Positions 26,378 to 35,779 of a stretch of 58,055 bases of DNA are shown here, piece by piece. The first letter of the stretch is position 1, and every line of letters begins with the position of its first letter. The notes below the pieces were generated by a model, which was not told the origin of the DNA, did not search any database, and was given only the letters and a program-made list of their open reading frames with translations. Origin of the DNA: Acidimicrobiaceae bacterium. Lineage in GTDB: Bacteria; Actinomycetota; Acidimicrobiia; Acidimicrobiales; Bog-793. The stretch covers positions 1-58,055 of the forward strand of contig PLKG01000138.1 in NCBI GenBank assembly GCA_003140595.1. Direction: 5' to 3'. The position numbers and the translations under genes were made by a program.

Positions 26378-27577
26378 TCAGCGCGCTGTACACAAACTGA
26401 TGTGCTTTGCGTCCAGGATGTGTGTGACTGCGCTGACAAGCCGTGCGAGCCCGAGCTTGCCCGCGCGAACAGCGGAGACCACCGCTGAGACGGTGTCGTC
26501 GGTGACCGAGGCCACAGTCCCTGGATCAGCATTGAACAGGACCATGTCCGCGCCGGCCTCGATCGCCGCCACCGTCGCCCTTTCGACCGAGTAGCCGATC
26601 GCGCTGAGCGAGACCACCGAGAGTGAGTCGGTTATGACCAGGCCCCCGTAGCCGAGCTGATCGCGGAGCAGCCCTGTGACGACAGCGGGAGACACGCTCG
26701 CGGGCAGCGCCGTCAGTCCGGGGATCGTGGCGTTGGAGACCATGACGGCTGGAAGTTTTGCGTCGAAAGCATTCTCGAATGGAACAAGGCCAACGCGTTT
26801 GAGCGTGCTCCAAGGCGGGGTGGCGGCGGACATCATGTCGGTGTTGCCTGTCGAACCACCGAGCCCGGGAAAGTGCTTGACGACCGGGATTACCCCGCCC
26901 GCCTCGAGGCCGGCCGCGAACGCGAGTCCGTCCGCCGACGCGATCTTCTCATTGGCACTGAACGACCTCGTGCCGTCCGGGTCCTGGTCGTCCGGTCCTT
27001 GCCCGCCGTCCACATCGAGCACCGGAGCAAGGTCCATCGTCACGCCAGTTGCCCGCATGCGCCTGGCAAGGCCTTTGGCCAAGCGGCGGATCTGGGTGGG
27101 GGTCATGGTCGCGCCCATCTGCCTCGCCGAGGGAATCGACCCGACCAGATTCGCCATCCGCTGGATCACACCCCCCTCCTCATCGGTCATCACGAACGGC
27201 ACGATGCCACCGCGGGCCGATGAAGCGACCCTGCGCAGGGCTGCTGCGAGATCCGCGGGGGCTGAGGCCCCGAGCAGGATCACTCCGCCGACGCCTGCGG
27301 CGACTTCGGGAGTCGCGGATGCCACGTCGCCCTCGTCGACGGGCACGACAACGGTCTGGGTCGCGAGGCGTCGCAGGCTCCAGGTGGAGAGAACCCTTCC
27401 TGTCGAGCAGGTGAGCATCGTCGCGGAAATCCGCGACTTCGTCGTGCTCGACGAGGCCACCGGCGCCCCCCACACCGATACGAACGAGACAACCAGAGCG
27501 ATCGCGATCGCACCGCGCGCATGGCGCCAAGACTTCAGGCGGGGTGGGACTGAACCTGAGACCCGGACGGCGCACAT
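26378..27577 (-). CDS. Secreted glycoside hydrolase family 3 (beta-N-acetylhexosaminidase-like)
   Basis: A 399-residue exported enzyme of the NagZ-like branch of GH3. A Sec signal peptide (GAIAIALVVSFVSVWGAPVASS) follows a basic N-terminus. Family motifs are TDEEGGVIQRM, LAPVLDVDGG, the KHFPGLGG loop with GNTD, and GLVITDSLSVVSL with the nucleophile Asp. It probably trims N-acetylglucosamine from cell-wall or related glycans outside the membrane. The ORF track start adds 111 residues that shadow the upstream gene; the ATG at 27577 places the signal peptide correctly. It lies 52 bases after the FbpC-like ATPase on the same strand. Confidence 0.82.
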   Translation of the reverse strand: MCAVRVSGSVPPRLKSWRHARGAIAIALVVSFVSVWGAPVASSSTTKSRISATMLTCSTGRVLSTWSLRRLATQTVVVPVDEGDVASATPEVAAGVGGVILLGASAPADLAAALRRVASSARGGIVPFVMTDEEGGVIQRMANLVGSIPSARQMGATMTPTQIRRLAKGLARRMRATGVTMDLAPVLDVDGGQGPDDQDPDGTRSFSANEKIASADGLAFAAGLEAGGVIPVVKHFPGLGGSTGNTDMMSAATPPWSTLKRVGLVPFENAFDAKLPAVMVSNATIPGLTALPASVSPAVVTGLLRDQLGYGGLVITDSLSVVSLSAIGYSVERATVAAIEAGADMVLFNADPGTVASVTDDTVSAVVSAVRAGKLGLARLVSAVTHILDAKHISLCTAR

Positions 27578-27629
27578 TACGCGTCCATCTTCTCGCGGAC
27601 CCGGCGCGGACTGGTTCACCTCCCGTTGC

Positions 27630-28715
27630 TCACTCTTGGCCACTTTCCGGATCGGCACGGCTCGACCGGCCCCCGTCGGGCCAAGCGACGACGTCGCCGC
27701 GAACCGAGACCCCAACACGTGCGCCCAGCGGAGGCACGGTCGAAGCGTCTGAGATGCGGGCGACGACGATCGCCGAATCGTCCCAGTCGGCGCGAAGGCG
27801 GACCACGGCGTCGTGACCGTAGAACTCGGCCTCAACGACACGAGCGCCGCAGTGGTCCTCACCCGGGTCGTGGGAGAGGACGATCTGCTCGGGACGGACG
27901 AGGACGACAAGCGCGGTGCCGACTGGTGCAGCTGCCGCTTTGAGACAGAGGAGCCCGAGCGGGGTCTCGACCGCGTCGCCGCGCGCCTTGCCGCGGAGGA
28001 AGTTCGTCTCGCCGAGACCGACGGCGAGCTCGGGGCTCGCCGGGCGGCCGTAGAGGGCCTGGGGCGTGTCGCATTGTCCTATCTGGCCGTCGTGAATTAT
28101 CGCGACGCGATCGGCAAGCGAGAGCGCCTCGTCCTGATCGTGTGTCACGAGAAGCGCTGTCGTGCCCGCCTTCTTCAGCACGCGACGCACGTCCTGGCGC
28201 AGGGCCGCCCGCAGGCTCGCGTCGAGGGAGGCGAACGGCTCGTCCAACAGCACGAGCGACGGTTCGATCGCGAGCGCCCTGGCGAGGGCAACGCGTTGCT
28301 GCTGGCCGCCGGAGAGCTGATGGGGATAGCGCCTTTCGAGACCGCTGAGCCCGGCCATGTCCAGCAGCTCCACGACCCGCCTGCCACGGCGCTCGCGCCG
28401 GGGCAGGCCGAAACCGACGTTCTGTTCCACCGACAGGTGCGGGAACAGGCTCCCGTCCTGCGGCACAAAGCCGATGCGTCGCCCTTCGGGAGCCACATAG
28501 CGCTCGCCGTCGTCGACGCTCTCGCCCCCGAGCCGCACAGCGCCGTGATCGGCACGCTCGAAGCCGGCGATCACCCGGAGCAGTGTCGTCTTCCCGCTGC
28601 CTGACGGCCCGAGGATGGAGGTGAACGAGCCGGCGACGACCGCGAGATCGATGCCGCGCAGCACCGGCTGGGAACCGTAGGACTTATGAAGGTCGGTAAC
28701 CTCGAGACTGATCAC
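27630..28715 (-). CDS. fbpC: Fe3+-type ABC importer ATPase
   Basis: A 361-residue ATPase of the FbpC/AfuC type: Walker A GPSGSGKTT, signature LSGGQQQR, Walker B LVLLDEPFASLD, switch THDQDEA, and a C-terminal TOBE domain (LVVLVRPEQIVLSHD). It energises the importer with the permease and lipoprotein genes upstream. The GTG at 28715 overlaps the permease stop (GTGA) and has AAAGGGAAG just before it. The longer ORF in the track continues into the permease shadow and is rejected. Confidence 0.88.
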   Translation of the reverse strand: MISLEVTDLHKSYGSQPVLRGIDLAVVAGSFTSILGPSGSGKTTLLRVIAGFERADHGAVRLGGESVDDGERYVAPEGRRIGFVPQDGSLFPHLSVEQNVGFGLPRRERRGRRVVELLDMAGLSGLERRYPHQLSGGQQQRVALARALAIEPSLVLLDEPFASLDASLRAALRQDVRRVLKKAGTTALLVTHDQDEALSLADRVAIIHDGQIGQCDTPQALYGRPASPELAVGLGETNFLRGKARGDAVETPLGLLCLKAAAAPVGTALVVLVRPEQIVLSHDPGEDHCGARVVEAEFYGHDAVVRLRADWDDSAIVVARISDASTVPPLGARVGVSVRGDVVAWPDGGRSSRADPESGQE

Positions 28716-30280
28716 ACCACTTCCCTTTGGGCCTGAGCGAGGCCGCGGCGGGGAAGCCTGTCGAAAAAACGCCCGAGAACGTAGCTCGGGACCGCTGCGA
28801 TGGCGATGATGACAAGGGCGAAGGGTGCTGCCTGGCCGTAGGAGAGATTCTGCTGATAGGCCCAGAACTGTGTCGCGAGCGTCTCCGCATTGGTCGGAAT
28901 CAGGATCAGAGTCGCCGTGAGCTCTGTCACAGCGGACAAGAACACGAGACAGAAGGCCGCTCCGATCCCTGGGGCGATAAGGGGCAAGGTCACCCGTAAG
29001 ACAGCGGGCAGGCGACGCACCCCGAGCGAGCCCGCAACCTCCTCCAACGAGACGCTTGACTGCGCGACCGAGGCCCGTACGCACACAAGGGCGAGCGGGA
29101 AGAACATGATCGAGTAGGCGAGAACGAGAAGTGGCGCTGTCTGGTAGCCGAAACTGTTCGCGTACTGCGTGGAGAAGTACGAGATCGCGAGCGCGACGAC
29201 GAGCCCGGGCATGGCGAGGACGAGGAACGTTGTTCGCTCGAGCATCGCGTGCACACGGCCGGGGTGGCGGGTCACCAAGAGCGCGACGGGCAAGGCCATC
29301 GCGGTCGCCACGAGCGCGGCGCCGAGGCTGTAGCCAGCGGTGTACAACGCTGCTGAGCCGAGCGACGCGCCGACGAGCGAGTCCGCCCCTCCTTCGAAGA
29401 TCCAGTAGACCGACGACCCGATCGGTACTCCGAGCGCCGCGACGACGAGAAGGGCGTACGCCACAAGCACGGGCAGGCGCGCGTGCCCAAGGTGCCTGCG
29501 CACGAGCGCACGCTGGACTCCGGAGCCTGTGCGGCTGACGCGACCACCGCCACGCGAGGCGCTCTCTCCCATGAGCACGAACAGACCGAGCACGACGAGT
29601 ACGAGCGAGAGGGCACAGGCAACCGAGGTGTCGACGATACGGAACTCGGTGAATATCTCGGTCGTGAAGGTCTGGAACCCCAGAATCTCAAAGGCGCCGT
29701 ACTCGGCAAGGATGACGAGGGCGACAAGGAGGCACCCGCCGAAGATTGCGCGGCGCGCCTGACCGAGGGTGACACGGAAAAAGGTCACGAGGCGGCCTAC
29801 CCCGAGGCTGCGCGCGATGTCCTCCTGGCCCGGGTCGGCGCCTCGCAGGCTCGCCGCCACAGGCAGGTAAACGAGCGGGTAGACGGCAAGGGTCATGACG
29901 AGGACCGCTCCCCTGAAGCCTTGCACCCAGCTCGACAGCGACGACCACCCGAAGCTCACGACAAAATCCGGGATCGCGAACGGAACCACGACGAGCACCG
30001 CCCAGACCCTCGCACCGGGAAGGTCGGTCCGCTCGACGCCGTAAGCGGCAAGGGTCCCGATCACCGCACAGAGAACGGTGACCACGACGGTGAGGCGGAC
30101 CGTGTTCCACAGAAGGCTCGCCGTGAGCGAACGCCAGATGAGGTGCCAGAGGTTGGAGACGCCCGCATCGAGCGCCTCGCGCAACAGGAAGGCGAGCGGG
30201 AGCGCGAGCACGGTGACCACGAGCAAGCTCGCGGCAAGAAGGCCCTTCGGCCGCGTGGTAGCTCGGGCGGCCGCAGTCAA
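28712..30280 (-). CDS. fbpB: Fe3+-type ABC importer permease (fused double domain)
   Basis: A 522-residue inner membrane permease of about 12 helices, with two homologous halves fused in one chain as in FbpB/AfuB. Each half carries an EAA-type coupling loop: EDIARSLGVGRLVTFFRVTLGQARR in the first and LEEVAGSLGVRRLPAVLRVTLP in the second. The start is a TTG whose bases overlap the stop of the lipoprotein gene (TTGA), with no clear ribosome-binding site, so it probably relies on translational coupling. Confidence 0.88.
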   Translation of the reverse strand: MTAAARATTRPKGLLAASLLVVTVLALPLAFLLREALDAGVSNLWHLIWRSLTASLLWNTVRLTVVVTVLCAVIGTLAAYGVERTDLPGARVWAVLVVVPFAIPDFVVSFGWSSLSSWVQGFRGAVLVMTLAVYPLVYLPVAASLRGADPGQEDIARSLGVGRLVTFFRVTLGQARRAIFGGCLLVALVILAEYGAFEILGFQTFTTEIFTEFRIVDTSVACALSLVLVVLGLFVLMGESASRGGGRVSRTGSGVQRALVRRHLGHARLPVLVAYALLVVAALGVPIGSSVYWIFEGGADSLVGASLGSAALYTAGYSLGAALVATAMALPVALLVTRHPGRVHAMLERTTFLVLAMPGLVVALAISYFSTQYANSFGYQTAPLLVLAYSIMFFPLALVCVRASVAQSSVSLEEVAGSLGVRRLPAVLRVTLPLIAPGIGAAFCLVFLSAVTELTATLILIPTNAETLATQFWAYQQNLSYGQAAPFALVIIAIAAVPSYVLGRFFDRLPRRGLAQAQREVV

Positions 30281-31359
30281 AGGAGCTGCACGTCGCGTAG
30301 GAGGTCGACCGCTTGTGCCCCGGTGCCGAGCTCTGCAACGTCGATCGGGTTCGGTTCGAGCTCGTCGAAGGGCGTCTCGCTCTGCGCGCTCTTGACCCCG
30401 GAGACGATCGGGTACTCGAAACTGATCGAGTGGGCGATGATCTCCTGAGCCTTTGCAGAGACCAAGAAGCCGAGCAGCCGCTGCGCCGCCGCCTCATGGC
30501 GGGAGGACTTCATGACCGCGGCACCCGAGATGTCGAGCACGTAACCGGGGTCCCGCGGTGAGAAGTAGGCGATACGCGAATGGACGTTCGCGGCGCCGAT
30601 CTCCGCGCGCATCCGGTACCAGTAGTACTGATTGACGACCCCGAACGCGACGATCCCGCGGTTCACCGCTGCTGAGATCGCCTCGTTGTCCGGGTAGATG
30701 TGGCTCTCCGCGTTGGTCTTGATACCGTCCAACCAAGTGAGCGCCTCGGCCTTCCCGTAAGTGCGCAGTACCGATGTGATCACAGGCTGGAAGTCTGTCT
30801 CGCCTGGGGCGAACGCGAGCTTGCCCCGGTAGCGCGGATCGGCGACCTCAAGGACATGGGTCGGGAGCGCGCTCTTGTCGATGAGGCTCGGGTTGTAGAT
30901 GAGCACGCTGACCCGCGCCGAGATCCCGACCCAGTTCCCCCGTGGCGAGTTGAACTTGGCCGGGGTGCGCGCGAGCGTCGAGCGGTCGACCGGCGCCAGG
31001 AGACCTCTTGCCTGCAGGTACTCGAGAGCCGGGGAGTTCTCCGAGAAGACAACGTCGGCTGGCGAACGGGACCCCTCCGCGACGATCTCAGCGTCGAGAA
31101 CGTCCTCGTCGTCGCTTCGGACCGCGACGTCTATCCCGGTCGCCTTCTCGAATGCGGCGACGAGGGCCTCTGTCGTCTGCACGTGCTGGCCGTTGTAGAG
31201 CGTGAGCGTCACCTTGCCGGACGAAGCCGACGGTGAGCCGCCCGTGCAGGCCGCGACCGACAGCGGAACCAGGGCGATCGCTGTGATGCTGACGAGGCCC
31301 CTGACTACGAGACGCGCGCTGTAACGGGCGCGGACGCGAGTGCGGGCCGGCGAGGACAC
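30277..31359 (-). CDS. fbpA: Fe3+-type ABC importer substrate-binding lipoprotein
   Basis: A 360-residue binding protein of the FbpA/AfuA family. The signal peptide ends in the lipobox LSVAACTGG, so the mature protein is a membrane-anchored lipoprotein. The mature domain begins with VTLTLYNGQHVQTTEALVAAFEKATGIDV and contains a tyrosine cluster (VNQYYWYRM) that in this family binds Fe3+. The start is uncertain: a GTG at 31359 has no good ribosome-binding site, while AAGGGGAG sits eight bases before an ATT codon at 31389, a rare but known start. The ORF track start is far too early. First gene of the operon. Confidence 0.82.
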   Translation of the reverse strand: MSSPARTRVRARYSARLVVRGLVSITAIALVPLSVAACTGGSPSASSGKVTLTLYNGQHVQTTEALVAAFEKATGIDVAVRSDDEDVLDAEIVAEGSRSPADVVFSENSPALEYLQARGLLAPVDRSTLARTPAKFNSPRGNWVGISARVSVLIYNPSLIDKSALPTHVLEVADPRYRGKLAFAPGETDFQPVITSVLRTYGKAEALTWLDGIKTNAESHIYPDNEAISAAVNRGIVAFGVVNQYYWYRMRAEIGAANVHSRIAYFSPRDPGYVLDISGAAVMKSSRHEAAAQRLLGFLVSAKAQEIIAHSISFEYPIVSGVKSAQSETPFDELEPNPIDVAELGTGAQAVDLLRDVQLL

Positions 31360-31490
31360 AGGGCCGCGCGCTCGGACGGAGAATGGAATCGCGGACGCTC
31401 CCCTTCGATCTGTGGTCCCCCCACGCGTCAGGCCGACTGATGAATCATACCGAGCACCTGGACCCAAAAGCGCGCTCGGACGCCAGAGAC

Positions 31491-32837
31491 CTAGTCGCAG
31501 TAGGCGTCCGCGGCCGAGAGGGCCTCGTCGAGGATCTCGATCCCCTCGCGGGCTTCTGCCTCGGTCACGTTGCAAGGTGGCACCGCGTGCAGACGGTTGA
31601 AGTTCGTGAAGGGCAGAAGGCCACGTTGCTTGCAGGCCTTGACGAGTTCGGTCATCGCCGCGCTCGTGCCACCGTAAGGCGCTATCGGCTCGCGAGTCTC
31701 TTTGTTCTTGACGAGGTCGAGCGCCCAGAACACGCCGAGGCCTCGAACCTCGCCGACGCACCGATGGCGGCCCGCAAGCGCGGCGAGACCCGGACCGAGC
31801 ACGTTCTCGCCGATCCAGGCGGCGTTCTCGACGATCCCTTCCTCGGCCATGGTGTTGATCGTCGCGACGGCGGCCGCGCACGCGAGCGGATGGCCCGAAT
31901 ACGTGTGGCCACCCGCGTAGACGCGCTCGTCGAATGTCGCCGCGATCGGGTCGGAGATGATGACACCACCAAGGGGCACATAGCCCGAGTTCACGCCCTT
32001 CGCGAACGTCACGAGGTCGGGGATGACGTCATAGTTCTCGAACGCGAACCACTTTCCTGTCCTGCCGAAGCCGGCCATGACCTCGTCCGCGATCAGGACG
32101 ATTCCATGACGGTCGCAGATCTCGCGCACCCCGGCGAGATAGCCGGGAGGCGGGAGCATGATGCCGGCGGTGCCGGGGATCGTCTCGAGGATGATCCCTG
32201 CGATCGTCGAAGGTCCCTCCAGAGCCACGGCCTGCTCGAGGTGCTCGAGCGCCCTCTTCGACTCCTCTTCCTGGCTGGAAGAATGGAATGGCGAGCGGTA
32301 GAGGAACGGACCGAAGAAGTGCACGACGCCGGCGCTCCCGTAATCGTTGGGCCAACGCCTCGGCTCGCCGGTCAGGTTGGTAGCCGTCGTCGTGCTCCCG
32401 TGGTAAGAGCGGTACCGGGCCATCAGCTTGATCCGCCCGGTGTGGAGCCTCGCCATTCGGGACGCGTGCTCGACGGCCTCCGAGCCGTCGCAAGTGAAGA
32501 AGACCTTGTTCATGCCGGCCGGGGCGAGCTCGCAGATCAGGCGCGCCGCCTCGTTTCGCATGTCATTGGAGTGCAAAGGACTCACCGTGCACAGCCGGTC
32601 CGCCTGTGCCTTGATGGCGGCGACAACCTTGGGATGCTGGTGGCCGATGTTGGTGTTGACGAGCTGGCAGGAGAAGTCCAGATAGCGCTTGCCGCTGTCA
32701 TCGAAGACGTAGGAACCCTCCGCGCCTGCTATGACCATCGGCCTGATCTGGGCCTGGGCAGACCAGGAGTAGAACACGTGACCCGACTCTGCGGCGTTGG
32801 CGACTACGCCCTGTTCGGCGGAGACAACCTGGGTCAT
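31491..32837 (-). CDS. Class III aminotransferase at the end of the hopanoid operon (HpnO-like role possible)
   Basis: A 448-residue PLP-dependent aminotransferase of fold type I, class III. The PLP lysine is in TFAKGVNSGYVPLGG, preceded by the Asp of IADEVMAGFGRTG, and the SYHGST and HTYSGHPLACAAA motifs are intact. By sequence it is close to omega-amino acid/taurine:pyruvate transaminases. It sits directly after dxs, the place of the aminotransferase gene in the Streptomyces hopanoid cluster, where HpnO-type enzymes make aminobacteriohopanetriol. That role is inferred from position. GAGGAA lies 5 bases before the ATG. Confidence 0.85.
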   Translation of the reverse strand: MTQVVSAEQGVVANAAESGHVFYSWSAQAQIRPMVIAGAEGSYVFDDSGKRYLDFSCQLVNTNIGHQHPKVVAAIKAQADRLCTVSPLHSNDMRNEAARLICELAPAGMNKVFFTCDGSEAVEHASRMARLHTGRIKLMARYRSYHGSTTTATNLTGEPRRWPNDYGSAGVVHFFGPFLYRSPFHSSSQEEESKRALEHLEQAVALEGPSTIAGIILETIPGTAGIMLPPPGYLAGVREICDRHGIVLIADEVMAGFGRTGKWFAFENYDVIPDLVTFAKGVNSGYVPLGGVIISDPIAATFDERVYAGGHTYSGHPLACAAAVATINTMAEEGIVENAAWIGENVLGPGLAALAGRHRCVGEVRGLGVFWALDLVKNKETREPIAPYGGTSAAMTELVKACKQRGLLPFTNFNRLHAVPPCNVTEAEAREGIEILDEALSAADAYCD

Positions 32838-32963
32838 GTCGTTCCTCGTTTCTCTGACGGGCCCTTGGCTCGCTCGCGGTCACGTTGGGGGATCAGGAGA
32901 AAGGTTACGCGAGCGACATGTCCGGCGCGGAGGCCTTTGCGTGTCGAACGCCCGGCTAGCTGG

Positions 32964-34763
32964 TCAAAGGTGGTCGAGCACCGCCCGGCTGATGCCCGCA
33001 GCGTCGAGGCCGAGATAGGCCAGGATGTCGGACGCCTCGCCGTGGGGAAGGTAGGCAGTCGGCACACCACAGTTCACGATCACTGGCCCGGCGCCTGGTG
33101 GGCCGCTACGGCGAATAGCCGCGTTGACCAGTGTGCCCACGCCGCCCTCTACGATCCCGTCTTCGGCCGACACGACAAGTTCGTGGTCCGCGGCGTCGTC
33201 GATCATGGCGGGGTCGAGCGGCGAGGCGACGCGCGCGTCCCACACCGTGGCGTCGATGCCCCTCTCGGCGAGGATGTGGGCGGCCTGCTCGCAGGCCCCG
33301 ACTAGCTTGCCGACACCGACGAGGCAGACGCGGGACCCCGCTCGGACCTTGCGTGCCCGCAGGCCGCTGCCGATCTGGCGAGTCGGGCAGGCTTCGCTCT
33401 TGGGCCACCGGATGGCGACCGGGCCCGAGGTGATCGTCAGGGCCTCGTGGAGCATATTGGCGACTTCCCCATACGAAGAGGGCGCGAAAACCGTCATCCC
33501 GGGAACCTTGGTGAGCAGCATCAGGTCGAGCACGCCGTGATGACTGGGCCCATCGTCGCCGGTGATGCCCGCCCGGTCCAGGCAGAAGACCACGGGAAGG
33601 CGGTGGAGACCGACGTCGTAATAGACCTGGTCCCACGCCCTGTTGAGGAACGTGGAGTAGATCGCAACGACCGGTCGCAGGCCGCCCATGGCCATGCCGG
33701 CGGCTGCGTTCACGGCATGCTGCTCCGCGATCCCGACGTCGAAGAAGCGGTCCGGGTAGCGGTCACGGAACTCGATCAGACCCGTCGGTCCCGGCATGGC
33801 GGCGGTGATCGCGACGATCTCGGGACGTACCGCCGCCTCGCGCACCATGGCCGATGAGAACGCCTCGGTGTAGCTGAGCCGCCCTCCAGCCGCGGCGAGC
33901 GCGCGGCCCGTCTCCGGATCGAAAGGACCGACGTCGTGAAGGCGCTTCTCCTCATCGAGCTCCGCAGGCTTGTAGCCGCGACCCTTTGTCGTGTGCACGT
34001 GCAGCACGACCGGCCCGGTGAGCTCGGCCGCAGCACGCAGCGCCGTCTCGAGGGCGGCGAGGTCGTGGCCGTCCACCGGCCCGAGATAGCGGACTCCGAG
34101 GGCCTCGAAGAAGTCGCCCGTAGAACAACGGTCCGGTGCAGGGCCTGTGCCGCGGCCCGGTGCCGCCGACCGGCCTGCAGTCGAGATCCTCGACACCGTA
34201 GGGGCGTAGGAACGCCCGTTGTCGTTAAGGACTATGACGACGTTTGCTCCCGAGACCCCGATGTTATTGAGCGCCTCGTACGCGACGCCGCCGGTCAGTG
34301 CCCCATCGCCGACCACGGCCACGACGCGGCGCTTGTCCCGGTGGAGCCGGCGCGCCGAGGCGAGCCCGTAGGCGTACGACAGAGCCGTCGAAGCGTGGCT
34401 GTTCTCGACCAGGTCGTGCTCGGACTCGGATCGGTTCGGGTAGCCCGACATGCCGCCGGCTTGTCGTAGACCTGCGAACCGGTCCTGGCGACCGGTGACG
34501 AGCTTGTGGACATAGGCCTGGTGGCCGGTGTCCCAGACGATGGCGTCCTCGGGAGACGAGAACACGCGGTGCAACGCGACGGTGAGCTCCACGACTCCGA
34601 GGTTCGAGCCGAGATGACCGCCCGTCGTCGAGACGCTCGAGACGAGGAACCGCCTGATCTCGGTCACGAGCGAGCGGAGCTCGAGGGGGCTCATGTCACG
34701 CAGGCACTCCGGCGTGATGGTGCTGGTGAGCACGGACTCGGCGGGGACGGTGATGACGCTCAT
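32964..34763 (-). CDS. dxs: 1-deoxy-D-xylulose-5-phosphate synthase
   Basis: Condenses pyruvate and glyceraldehyde 3-phosphate to DXP, the first step of the MEP isoprenoid pathway, using thiamine diphosphate. Motifs: GGHLGSNLGVVELTVAL near the N-terminus, the ThDP motif GDGALTGGVAYEALNN, VDGHD, the catalytic FDVGIAEQHAVNAAAG, and DRAGITGDDGPSHHG. At 599 residues it is slightly shorter than usual (620-640); the loop around residues 190-210 (SAAPGRGTGPAPDR) is a low-complexity replacement. It starts 5 bases after the hpnH stop. Its place in the operon suggests a supply of precursor dedicated to hopanoids. Confidence 0.93.
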   Translation of the reverse strand: MSVITVPAESVLTSTITPECLRDMSPLELRSLVTEIRRFLVSSVSTTGGHLGSNLGVVELTVALHRVFSSPEDAIVWDTGHQAYVHKLVTGRQDRFAGLRQAGGMSGYPNRSESEHDLVENSHASTALSYAYGLASARRLHRDKRRVVAVVGDGALTGGVAYEALNNIGVSGANVVIVLNDNGRSYAPTVSRISTAGRSAAPGRGTGPAPDRCSTGDFFEALGVRYLGPVDGHDLAALETALRAAAELTGPVVLHVHTTKGRGYKPAELDEEKRLHDVGPFDPETGRALAAAGGRLSYTEAFSSAMVREAAVRPEIVAITAAMPGPTGLIEFRDRYPDRFFDVGIAEQHAVNAAAGMAMGGLRPVVAIYSTFLNRAWDQVYYDVGLHRLPVVFCLDRAGITGDDGPSHHGVLDLMLLTKVPGMTVFAPSSYGEVANMLHEALTITSGPVAIRWPKSEACPTRQIGSGLRARKVRAGSRVCLVGVGKLVGACEQAAHILAERGIDATVWDARVASPLDPAMIDDAADHELVVSAEDGIVEGGVGTLVNAAIRRSGPPGAGPVIVNCGVPTAYLPHGEASDILAYLGLDAAGISRAVLDHL

Positions 34764-34768
34764 GTCGA

Positions 34769-35779
34769 TCAGTGCGTGTTCATGAGCGCGCGAAGTGACT
34801 GGCGAAGCGAGCCGAGGCTGGCTATGACGGCCGAGGGCTCATAGCCGCAGTGCGCCATGCAGTTCTCACACCGGGGATCCTTCCCTCTTCCATAGGCGTT
34901 CCAGTCGGTGGTTTCCACCAATTCTTGGTAGGTGGTGGCATATCCGTCCGCCATGAGGTAGCACGGTCGCTGCCAGCCGAAGACCGAATAGCTGGGGACG
35001 CCCCAGGCCGTGCACTGGAAGTCCACCTTGCCCTCGAGAAAGTCGAGGAAGAGCGGGGAGTGGTTGAGGCGCCACTTCTTCCTCTGCTTGTCACCGAAAG
35101 CCTTCCTGAATAGCTCGCGGGTCTGCTCGACCCCGAGGAAGTGCTCCTGATCCGGCGCCTTCTCATAGGCGTAGGCGGGCGAGATCATCATCGCGTCCAC
35201 GCCGAGGTCGTCATTCAGGAAGTTGAGGACGTCGCGAACCGTCTTCGGCGAATCGGTGTTGAAAAAGGTCGAGTTCGTCGTCACGCGAAAGCCCTTCGCC
35301 TTGGCTTCACGAATCGCCGCCACTGCGGTGTCGAAGACACCGGCCCTGTCGACCGCGGCGTCGTGGCGCTCGCGGGTGCCGTCCAAGTGGACGACCCAGG
35401 AGAAGTAGTGGGACGGGCTGAATCGGTCGAGGCGCCGGCTCAGGAGCACCGCATTGGTACAGAGGTAGACGTAGACCTTTCGACGCACGAGCTCGCGGAC
35501 CATGCGCTCGATGTCCGGGTGGAGCAGTGGCTCGCCACCGGCGATCGACACCATAGGTGTGCCGCTCTCGGCTACGGCACCCAACACGTCCTCCACCGAC
35601 AGTCGTTGGCGCAGGACCTCGGTCGGGTGCTGGATCTTCCCGCAGCCCGGACATGCCAGGTTGCAGGCGAAGAGCGGCTCGATCTCGACGATGAAGGGGT
35701 AGTACTTGGTCTTCTTCAGGCGGTGCCGAACGAGATGGGCACCGATACGGACGTTCTGACGGAGAGGAATCGGCATCAT
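34769..35779 (-). CDS. hpnH: Adenosyl hopene transferase (radical SAM)
   Basis: Couples the 5'-deoxyadenosyl radical to hopene to give adenosylhopane, the first step of the extended hopanoid side chain. The N-terminal radical SAM motif CNLACPGC binds the [4Fe-4S] cluster, followed by SIAGGEPLLHPDI and VVHLDGTRERHD. The C-terminal region has the family's CTAWGVPSYSVFGWQRPCYL and the cysteine cluster CENCMAHCGYEPSA. The 336 residues match the family length. The ATG overlaps the stop of the hpnG-ispH gene by 4 bases. A second ATG follows at once. Confidence 0.95.
   Translation of the reverse strand: MMPIPLRQNVRIGAHLVRHRLKKTKYYPFIVEIEPLFACNLACPGCGKIQHPTEVLRQRLSVEDVLGAVAESGTPMVSIAGGEPLLHPDIERMVRELVRRKVYVYLCTNAVLLSRRLDRFSPSHYFSWVVHLDGTRERHDAAVDRAGVFDTAVAAIREAKAKGFRVTTNSTFFNTDSPKTVRDVLNFLNDDLGVDAMMISPAYAYEKAPDQEHFLGVEQTRELFRKAFGDKQRKKWRLNHSPLFLDFLEGKVDFQCTAWGVPSYSVFGWQRPCYLMADGYATTYQELVETTDWNAYGRGKDPRCENCMAHCGYEPSAVIASLGSLRQSLRALMNTH

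Noticed and set aside
31383-33305. 640-codon plus-strand ORF
   Set aside because: Shadow of the aminotransferase and dxs genes, which have complete family motifs on the minus strand.
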